In this document: positions 52,920-62,100 of the stretch, piece after piece
Position numbering within the stretch: the stretch's first letter is position 1
How the letters are laid out: each line of letters starts with the position of its first letter
Made by a program: the position numbers and the translations under genes
Assembly: GCA_945910035.1 (NCBI GenBank)
Contig: OX246754.1
Location: 279,153,158 to 279,217,157, forward strand
Direction of reading: 5' to 3'
DNA: 64,000 nt
DNA from: Brachypalpus laphriformis
Taxonomy: Eukaryota; Arthropoda; Insecta; Diptera; Syrphidae
Notes under the pieces: generated by a model
What the model was told of the DNA's origin: nothing
Databases searched by the model: none
What the model saw: only the letters and a program-made list of their open reading frames with translations

Positions 52920-54880
52920 GTTTGCATTATTTCTATTAAATAGTGTAGTATTATTGTAGTTTTAAGAATATAGTAAATAATTTTTTAAGTTCATAAAGAA
53001 AAATGAACAAATTACTGGCTTATTTTTAACTTTTTTTTAAACATGTTCAGATTTTTGCACACCACTGGATATATCGTGCTATTTCATATAGTGACGGTAT
53101 TACCAATATTACTTCTACCACTTCGACAGTATTCCGATATGTGTTTTGTTGATCTTACAACTCACCACGATCACGTTACTCCTAAAAGTATGAAACGTTA
53201 TTTTACATAAAAGAAACTTATCACACATCATTAATTTTGTTTGCATACTTACTGGCGGTCAGATATTTCACGAATAATTTCATCATTTCAACTTCGTTTG
53301 TGTGTTTTATACAAATATATTCATTTATTCTTTCTTACAACTTAATTTCCATATACATAATACGAATACACTTAGACACTATAGTTTACAATGTAATTTC
53401 AAAAACGTTTCTTCTGCATTAACAAATTTTACTTTTTGTTAAAAATGTTCCATTCTTATAAAAAAAAAATGATTTCAAAATATAATTTCAACATAATCGC
53501 TTTAATGAAATCATTTAAGTTAAATTGAATACAAAGGATGCTTAACAAGAACAGGTGATGTATGGAAAATTTGGCATCCATGAGTGATAAGAGGTTGACA
53601 ATGATTGCATTGAAAATATAGTTTCCTTTGGCGATATTTATGGTATTTTAATGATTGTGAGTTACACTGTTTGATACAGCAATGATTTAAAAACAAATAA
53701 TATGGACAGTTTTGGATTGATGTGGTATTAAAGCTTATTGGTACCTCTCCTTAGGTACTAAAAACAAACAAACTTAACTAAATCAAATCATAAGTTGTCC
53801 CGACAGTCTTTTACGTTTTGGGATTTTATCTTTTCGAATAACAAATGTGTATAGGAAATTTGATTTAAGAAAACGAACACTGGAAGATTATGTGACTAAG
53901 ATACAACGTTCAAATTGAAATGATTTATTAATTTTGATTAATTAACAAGTGATATGAATATGCTACTAAATTTTAATTGAATTTCAACAAGTTGAATGCC
54001 ATTTCTAATTTAATATTCCAAACATGACAATCAACGTGTTGCGTTTTTTTCTTTTTTTTTTTGCCAAAAATATATAAATACATATAATTTAAATGAATTT
54101 TCAAATATTTATCCAAAACTTCTGATATTCACATTCTGATATAGTATATCCGTTTCCATCTTTTTATATATATTTATTTTTATTTTTTTATATTGCAAAT
54201 ATTTTTGTAATTTTACATGTAATGGACGACATTTGTTTTAAACATTTCTGCTATTGCAGACAACTATAATAATAATAATAATAATATTATTTATTTTTTT
54301 TAATTATTTTCAATATATTAATTTAATTATTTACTATATTTTTCTACAGTTTAAAATACACAGACTTTGAAATTTACAATAATTTAATTTCCTTTTTGCA
54401 ATTGCAAATATTTTGTTTTTGAATTCATTTCAGTGACTTACATATAAGTATGTATGGATATTTTAATAAAATGTAATTAATTTATTTTAAATTTAATGAA
54501 ATATATTATCTTTTTCTTTCTTAATTCTTTTAAATCAGTAAATGGTGTGTTGTTCCAGAATGTTTGGTTGATGTTCATGAATTGTATGCATGTATACTAA
54601 TGAAATGTATATAAGGCCATTAAATTGTATTACACATTACATAATTGTTTGAAGTTCTTATTCTTGAGAGAAGTTTAAATATAAAAATTGGGAATAGTTT
54701 TTATTTTGTTGTATATATAAAATACTCTTTTGAATTATTCAATTTTAAGATATTTTCTTTATTCCAATTAACAGACTTAATTTATTTTTTAAGGAACCAT
54801 GTAGGGCAAATAAAAGTAAAACAAACAGAAATATAATAAATGAAAGAGTGAATGAAGTATACATATGTAAGTATTTTGTC
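52920..54880. other. AT-rich spacer, no gene recognised
   Basis: About 2 kb of very AT-rich DNA with an (AAT)n run near 54268-54288. Only short unrecognised frames are present. Confidence 0.5.
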
Positions 54881-56515
54881 ACAATAGCTAATAGGCGTGG
54901 AAAGAGCCTTTAATAATGTGAAAACCGAATCGACATTACTATCACTAGACCGACTCAGATTTCACACTCTCCGACTGGATAGAAGGTATGCTCGAGTCGA
55001 GACACATAAACTCAGAGGTAGGTGACAGCCAAGTAAATGCACTGGGGAACCCCGCAATGTGGGGTCTTATCTCCTCTACTATAGACTCTAGTCGCGAACG
55101 AAATATTATTGAAATTAGGATACAGTGGAGTAAAAGTTGTTGCATATGCAGATGACATCGTCCTACTAATGTTCGGTAAATTCTTCGACACAATCACCGA
55201 ACTTCTACAGTCGCCCCTAAATACCTTCCATAACTAGGCGAAAAGATGTGGACTGAACGTAAACTCAACGAAAACAGAGGTGGTCCTCTTCACCAACAGA
55301 AAAAAATCACATCTTTCAGACACCTACGATGGGCTTTCGCAGTTGTGTTGCTTAGAGTCTACATTAAAAAATTGTGTATGTTTTATCGTGATCTGCTATC
55401 TATAAGTTGAGATCTAATCAACAGTAGGAGTATCTTTTGCAAAATTCAGAATATAATTCATTTTTCCTCATGATCTCGAAATTGTACTCAGTGGAGATAA
55501 TATTTTTTGTTCTCTCATTTTCATTTGTTACCCCTCGATATCGACCAGCAGGCAAATGGAAGCCAGTACAGCTGTTCGCCTTGAAGCATCATTATAGTGG
55601 TCAAGAAAAGAATTCGGCCACAGGTCTATTTTGAACAACTTCAATATCGCTCCCGAAAACACGAATTACACCATTCTCCGTCTTTCATTTGAAAAAATTT
55701 CAACGTCGCCATTCCTTCCAGGTCATACTAGGAGGTAGTAGTTTACTCATCAAAGGATGAATCGATTCATTCTTAGACTGACGGCTCAAAAACCAAAAAC
55801 GAGGTGGGTGGAGGTGTCTTCTCTGATAGGCATAATCCTAACCTCTCCTTTCGTCTTCCAAATCATTGTAGCGTGTTCCAGGCGGAAATAATAGTTATTA
55901 AGGAAGTCTTGGCTAAAAAAAAGTGATATCCGTCAAAGGTATCCGCATCTTCTTAGATAGTCAAGCAGCAATCAAATGCTTGAAATCGGTCTCTATTAAT
56001 TCTTTAGTAACCTTTGATTGCCGATCGTCCCTAAAGGAAATGGCGGATCAATTTAACATTCACCTTCGTTGGGTGCCGGAGCATACGCACATTGGGAGGA
56101 TTTGTAAGGCTGATGAACTCGCCAGAATAGGAACAACTGTACCTATCCTTCCGCACAAGGGTGCTCTAGGTATACCTATCGCTACTTGCTGATTTAAATT
56201 CAATATGGATGCAATCGAGAGTACAAATCTTAGGTGGAGAAGTGGACCAATATATCTAGCGACAAAACTGATTTGGCCAAAGCGGGATCTAAACCGCTCT
56301 AAGAATTCTCTCGATAGATTGCAAATCGGGACTACAATAGGTGTGATCACAGGACATAGTCTAATAAGCAAGCATGCAACAAGGCTTGGCGTATAATGGA
56401 ATGAATCTTGCAGAAGCTGCATGGACGAAGAAGAGGAAAAAACCATTCCTCACCTTCTTCGTGCGTATCCAGCTCTCTCCCAAAGAAGGAAGGTTCACTT
56501 ACGAGCATTCTTTTA
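54881..56515 (+). pseudogene. R1-like LINE (R1d), reverse transcriptase to C-terminus
   Basis: Joined frames: VERAFNNVKTES (motif A region, about 54888), WGLISS, VKVVAYADDIVLLMF (catalytic YADD intact, near 55140), CGLNVNSTKTEVVLFTNRKK. About 340 bp (55345-55680) does not match a LINE and may be an insertion. RNase H then reads TDGSKTKNEVGGGVFS (about 55780), FQAEIIVIKE, FLDSQAAIK (open frame from 55923) and HTHIGRICKADELARIG. The C-terminal knuckle SCRSCMDEEEEKTIPHLLRAYPAL is at 56405-56475. Several shifts and stops. The next element, RTE1, begins at about 56520. Confidence 0.72.
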
Positions 56516-56519
56516 TAAC

Positions 56520-59500
56520 GATTAAGGCAATCGGCCCTCCAGGTTGGGGGTTGTGCCGTCGGGTTAATTTCCCTACCATATAAAAAAGCTTTGATTACGA
56601 AGCAACCAACAGCCTCGGATACGGATGATCTTACTGTTGACGACCCATGCAAACGTAAAAAGGACAACGATCTTCGTGTCTGCAGGTGGAATGTTAGGTC
56701 CCTCTACAAATCACCTGCAGCCGAACAACTTGCGGAGGCGCTAGAGTGTCTCAAAGCAGACATTACCGCCATCCAAGAAGTGCGATGGGATGGGCCGGAC
56801 AAAAGGAAGATGAAAAACTGCTACATCTACTACGGCGATTGCTACAGACAACAAGGACAGCGTCATTGGAGGCAGACTTAGGCAAGAAGTCTTGAGTTTC
56901 CGGCATGTGAACGAGCGCCTCATGACTATCCGTATCAAGGCTAAATTTGCCAACATTAGCCTAATATGCGTTCACGCCCGTCATGAGGAGAAGGACGACG
57001 CGTCAAAGGATGACTTCTACCAGCTCTTGGACAAGACGTATGAGCAATGCCCTAGCCACGACGTTAAAATGATCCTAGGCGACTTTAACGCAAAGCTAGG
57101 AAGAGAGGAAGTCTTTAGTAGCGTGGTCGGAAAGCACAGCCTGCACGACAACACATCCGGCAACGGACTCAGGCTAATCGACTTTGCGGCGGGGCGGAAC
57201 TTTGTCGTAGCTAGTACGCGGTTCCCACGTCTCGACATTCACAAAGGGACATGGCTCTCCTTTGATCGAAAAACTGTCAACCAAATCGATCACATTGCGA
57301 TCGACGCAAGGCACTCTTCCAGTATTCTGGGTGTCCGGACTTTCCGAGGAGCCAACGTGGACTCGGATCACTACCTAGTTGTAGCCAAGGTACGGATGCG
57401 GATATCCAGAACGGAGCGAAATCAACGAAATACTGTGAGGAAATTTGACGTCGGGCGGCTACAATCGCAAGAGACCGCCAGAACCTTTGCCGATCGAGTT
57501 TCTTCTAAACTTAATCTAAGTCCTATGCCGCCAGCAGCAAATGTGGAAGACCAGTGGCAGCGTTGCCAACAAGCCATCAGAGATGCCGCCTCAGATGTAC
57601 TGGGTTTCTCTCGGCCACCACAACGGAACCCCTGGTTTGATAAGGAATGCCGGCCAGCACATGCAGCTAAACAAGAGGCGTACAAATCGGCGCTGCATAG
57701 AAGGACTAGAGCTGCTTACGAGCTCTACGTGCGCAGGAGAAAAGAGGAACATCGACTTCTCAGGAAGAAGAAAAAGGAGCATGAGCAGCTCTCGATCGAG
57801 GCGATTGAGAGACTTTATTGCGGGAATAATGTTCCAAAATTTTACCAAAGGGTAAAAAGAACATGCCAGGGTTTCAAAGCCAAAACAGAAGCCTGCAGGG
57901 ACGAAAATGGCAATATAGTAGTAGAATCAAAGTCGGTGCTGAGGATATGGAAGGAACACTTCTGCAGGCTGTTAAACGGCGATGATGACCAATATTCCGC
58001 TGTCAGGCAGAATGAGCAATTCAACAGTGACGATGACAGTCAAAATTCCCGTCAACCCGATCAGAATGAAGTGAGGATAGCTGTAAAAGCTGCTGGAGCC
58101 GACGGCCTTGCCGCTGAACTTTTCAAGGCAGGAGGAGATGAGTCGGTAAGGAGCATGCACCAGCTCATCTGTAAAATCTGGTCGGACGAAAGTATGCCCA
58201 ATGAATGGAACCTCAGCATCGTTTGCTAATCCTGAAGAAAGAAGACCCTCTGAACTGCCCCAACTACAGAGGTATAAGTCTCCTCAACATCTCATATAAG
58301 ATCTTGTCTGCCGTATTATGTGAATGCCTAAAACCGACAGTCAACAACCTGATAGGTCCTCATCAGTGCGGTTTCAGGCCGGGAAAGTCCACCATTGACT
58401 AAATATTCACACTATGGCAGATTTTGGAAAAAACCCATGAATATGAAATCGATACGCATCACCTTTTCATCGATTTCAAAGTTGCCTATGATAGCGTGTA
58501 TAGAGACGAGTTATACAGAGCCATGTCTAGTTCTGGCATCCCTGCCAAGCTCGTCCGTCTGTACAGAATAACGATGGAGAACTCTCGCTGCTCCATCAAA
58601 GTCGGTAAGAACATCACCGAACCGTTCGACGTCAGGAAAGGTCTTAGACAAGGTGACGCACTATCATGCGATCTCTTTAATATAGTACTTGAGCGAATTG
58701 TACGAAACTCACAAGCCAATACCGGAGGTACAATATTTTACAAGTCTGTACAACTACTCGCTTATGCCGATGACATTGACATAATCGGAAGAACTCAGGG
58801 GGCCGTCAATGGGGCATTTACGAGTATTGAGATCGAGGCAGCAAAGATGGGTCTAGCGGTCAATGAAAGCAAAACTAAATATATGCTGTCTACAAAAAAA
58901 AAGACACCCAACATCGGCGTCTTGCACAGAACGCCACAATAGACAGATACAATTTTGAGGTAGTAAAGGATTTTGTCTACCTAGGCTCTATGGTGAACTC
59001 CGCAAATGACATCAGTAGGGAGATCACACGGAGAATTACTCTTGTCAATCGTTGCTTCTATGGGCTAAAACGGCAATTGAGTAGCAAAGCCATATCTCGA
59101 ACTACTAAGGTAACTCTTTATAACACCCCTATTATGGTTAGCGAATCGAACGTTCGACTCAAGTCGAACTTTGAGCGAATTGCTTCTGTCGTGGTTTTGC
59201 TGTTAGCAAACATTTTCATTCGAATAAAGAATAAGTGCTGATAAAGGAAAGAACAAATAAATTTCATCTGTAAAGTGTATAAAGCGACAGAAGTAATTCG
59301 GCTGGAAGTTCGACTTGAGTCGAACGTTCGATTCGCTAACCATAATAGGGGTGTAAGACATTAATCATCCCAGTCCTGCTGTATGGCGCAGAGGCATGGG
59401 CTTTGACAAAATCGGATGAGGATGCCCTTGGTTATTTCGAGAGAAAAGTTCTTCGAGTGATCTTTGGTCCCGTCTGCATAAACGGCGAGCGGAGGAGAAG

Positions 59501-59780
59501 GTACAATGCCGAACTATACGGCCTGTACAAGCACATCGACTTAGCCAGAAGATTTCACATACAGCGACTAAGATGGCGGATGGAGCCCAACGTTCCCGCT
59601 TAGAAAGTCTTCGAATCCACCCCGGATGGATGACGACCTCGCGGTAGGCGGCGCAAACAAGTGGAGGGGGACCTCAACCAAATTGGTGTGCGCAACTGGA
59701 GGCAGCTGGCTGGAGAGGTTTGCTGGTTGAGGCCCAGGACCACCCCAGACTGTAGCGCCATTTAAGTAAGTAAGTATTAG
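56520..59780 (+). pseudogene. RTE1 (BovB-like RTE) LINE, longest copy
   Basis: It includes a putative 5' UTR (CAGGTTGGGGGTTGTGCCGT at about 56541). The endonuclease start is CRWNVRSLYKSPAAEQLAEAL (56591-56881), then after a shift a 445-codon frame (56892-58229) runs: ICVHARHEEKDD, MILGDFNAKLG, VNQIDHIAIDAR, SDHYLVVAKVR. The linker joins to the start of reverse transcriptase, where an 18-bp deletion removes residues before KAAGADGL. The next frames hold NYRGISLLNISYKI, GFRPGKSTID followed by a stop, LFIDFKVAYDSV, FDVRKGLRQGDALSC and LAYADDIDIIGRT (58424-58942). The C-terminus is split by a MITE (59124-59353), then KSDEDALGYFERKVLR. The tail (TAAG)n ends at about 59776. The breaks are few enough that the family must have been active fairly recently. 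Confidence 0.9.
59124..59353. mobile_element. PIF/Harbinger-like MITE, 230 bp
   Basis: It starts CACCCCTATTATGGTTAGCG and ends with the exact reverse complement. The inverted repeats are identical for 48 bp (59124-59171 and 59306-59353) and remain similar for about 20 bp more. The flanking 3-bp duplication is TAA at 59121-59123 and 59354-59356. The empty sequence CTCTTTATAAGAC is preserved in the other RTE1 copy on minus near 11940. A TAA duplication with long inverted repeats and no coding capacity fits a PIF/Harbinger MITE. Confidence 0.9.
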
Positions 59781-59908
59781 GTGGTCAACTAAGTTCTCGC
59801 TGTTTGTCAATAGATGGCTCCAGCAGTAAGCGGTGGTCGATTTTGACATATCCAAAACATCATGAACCGAGCTTAGACATATGGTAAACAAATAGTTTTG
59901 ACACATTA

Positions 59909-60610
59909 GTGATTTTGTTTTTGCGTCTTATTTATTTATTTACGTCTGATTTTGTGCCAAATAATCGTCATTTTTTGTGGAAAGTGTTGATTTTCGCCTG
60001 TGAACAACTGTTCCAGCGGCAAAAAAGGAAGGGTTTTCTTCATCGCATCGTGACGGGTGATGAAAAATTGATTCATTACAGCAACCCAAAGAGAAGAAAG
60101 TCATGGGGACTACCCGGTCATGCTTCTACGTCGTCGGCTCGGCAAAATATTCACGCTGCGAAGGTTATGCTGTGGATTTGGTGGGACCAGGTCGGTGTTA
60201 TTTATTATAAACTGTTAAAACCCAACGAAACCATCACTGGGGAACGGTATCGTCTTCAATTGATGCGATTGAGCCGAGCACTGCGCGAAAAACAGCCACA
60301 TCACGAGCAGAGACACGAAAAAGTGATTCTACAGCATGAGAACGCTCGGCCTCACGTTGCCAAACCCGTTAAAACCTACCTGGAAACGCTCAAATGGGTA
60401 GTCCTACCCCACCCGCCATATTCCCCAGATATTGCGCCGACCGATTATTACTTGTTCCGTTCGATGGCACATGGTCTGGCTAATCAGCAGTTCCGCTCAT
60501 ATGAAGACATCAAAAAATGGCTTAATTCGTGGATAGCCCCAAAATATGAACACTTTTACCGTAACGGTATTCGATATCAGAAACGGATTTGCCTTCGCTG
60601 GATCCACTGA
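59909..60610 (+). pseudogene. mariner transposase, deleted and mutated
   Basis: The open frame has 233 codons. SDFVPNNRHFLWKVL, the start of the N-terminal region, is fused directly to CEQLFQRQKRKGFLHRIVTG, so roughly 120-130 residues of DNA-binding domain are deleted. The catalytic core has Asp51 (VTGDEKLI), WIWWDQVGVIYY and the ILQHENARPH block, where the second catalytic Asp (position 144) is Glu. Asp179 (SPDIAPTDYYLF) lies 34 residues later, as in DD34D mariners. After FYRNGIR the frame runs into inserted LINE sequence. Beyond that, ALPERWEKFLANDG at about 60777-60820 is the true C-terminus. It cannot make an active enzyme. Confidence 0.88.
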
Positions 60611-60762
60611 AGATACTCCGGTTTGCTGTAGCAGCTGGAGTGGAGGAAGTGCTCTAGACCGAGTATATCATCGGCTAGAACCTTAGTAAGGGGGGCACAA
60701 TAGATCTTTTATAGGTCGCAGTGCACTTGCACCTCTCAACAATATAAATCTATCTATCTATC
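60575..60762 (+). mobile_element. Retroposed R1-like LINE 3' end, 188 bp, with target duplication
   Basis: The insert lies in the mariner transposase and is flanked by TAACGGTATTCGA at 60562-60574 and 60763-60775. It ends in (TCTA)n. It contains the ACAATAGATCT motif at 60697-60707 that also occurs in the R1a and R1b 3' UTRs. Confidence 0.9.
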
Positions 60763-60900
60763 TAACGGTATTCGAGCTTTGCCAGAAAGATGGGAAAAAT
60801 TTCTAGCTAACGATGGGTAATACTTTGAATGATTCATTTGCAACCATTTTTTCACATTAAAGTTGCGTTTTCATCAAAAGAAAAACAGCGATAACTTTTT

Positions 60901-61930
60901 AAAAAAAAAAAAAAAAAACAGGTGTGGCCACTCCCAAATGGCGTGTAGGCACTGCGACCAAGGAGATCTATTGTGCCATAGGCCACTTTTAGGGCAGCAG
61001 TACTTCTACTCTCCTTATGAAAGCTATAATTACGGCTGGGGAGGAGTTCCTTAGATCTTTTGGAGATATGATCTCTTTAAGGAAAAAGCTTCTCCTAGTG
61101 CTACACAAAGCTACACACTCACATAGTATGTGTTCTGCGGTTTCGTCCTCATCTAGACAGAGGCGGCAGGTGATATCCTCCGAAATTCTCATTTTGTTAA
61201 GGTGGTAGAGAAGCCACCTGCCTGAGACCTTGGGAGTTATTTCAGTGGGAGATGCACATGTTGCAGGGTAAGTTTGAATGCGGAATCGGGTATCCCGCAG
61301 AAGGGTTCAGGTCCAGTGAACAACTCAGAGGAGCCCTTCCTAGCTAGCAGGTCTGCAGTTTCATTGCCGTCAACGCCTACATGACCCGGTACCCACCACA
61401 ATTTTACTTTATTGTGTCGGGCCAGATTTCGTAAGCTGTCGAAGCAGCTTAGAACTGATTATGAACTGATCAAATGGGAGATTAGTGCTTTGAGCACCGC
61501 TTGGCTATCGTTGAGTATATGGATAGAGGCACCTTTGATGCCTGAGTGCAGGTTAATGTTAGCACGAGTTTCAATGGCGTAAAGCTCAGCCTGGAAAACT
61601 CTCTAGGACTCTTTCCGAGTGATTTCGAAATTTTATGGTTGGGTCCATACATACCGGCGCCAACTCCTGAATCCATTTTTGATCCATCGTTGTACCACAC
61701 TATACCTTTTTGATCAAGCGACGGTCCGCCATTATTCCATATATCACGGCTTGGGATCACAATCTCAAACCTTCTACCAAAGTAGAGTGATTTGGGCGTA
61801 AAGTCGGAGACCGTGCTGAGCATTTCTAGCTCGGGGAAGTCGGACAATAGCTCCATGAGATCCACGTGATCCCGTGTACTATTAACATCTGATTTTCTAA
61901 GACTAACTGGACAGCGATAACTTAGTTGCG
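60901..61930 (-). pseudogene. R1/LOA-like LINE (R1b), RNase H to 3' UTR
   Basis: Reading minus from 61930: LRKSDVNSTRD, LLSDFPELEMLSTVSDF, then RNase H with WYNDGSKMDSGVGAGMYGPN (61730-61650) and AELYAIET-like sequence after a shift. WWVPGHVGVDGNETADLLAREGSS follows at about 61400-61330, then the knuckle CRLCLDEDETAEHILCEC (61192-60989). The 3' UTR has ACAATAGATCT at 60974-60964. At the 3' end (plus 60901-60918) a poly(A) run lies next to the mariner end. The frame visible on minus at 62123-61931 belongs to a different LINE fragment in antisense. Confidence 0.78.
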
Positions 61931-61934
61931 CACC

Positions 61935-62100
61935 CAATAACTCCAATAGGCAAGCATGCAACAAGGGTTGGCGTACATTCAAATGATTTTTGCAGAAGCT
62001 ACATGGACGAAGAAGAGGAAGACACCATTCCGCACCCTCTTTGTGCATGTCCAGCTCTCTTCCATAGAAGAAAGCTTCACCTGATCTGATAGATTTAGAC
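61935..62100 (+). pseudogene. R1d LINE C-terminal scrap
   Basis: The plus strand reads KHATRVGVHSNDFCRSYMDEEEEDTIPHPLCACPAL, with a shift near the start. This matches the C-terminal knuckle of the R1d copies at 52388-52680 and 56345-56475. It lies head-to-head against the R1b fragment. Confidence 0.65.

Larger units (their letters stand above)
59777..60900 (+). mobile_element. mariner (Mos1/mauritiana-like), internally deleted, with LINE insertion
   Basis: The left inverted repeat starts TTAGGTGGTCAACTAAG at about 59777, within or next to the (TAAG)n tail of RTE1. A similar end (AAAAAGTTATCGCTGTTTTTC on minus) occurs near 60880-60900, but its outermost bases are missing. A retroposed LINE tail (60575-60762) interrupts the transposase. 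Confidence 0.8.
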
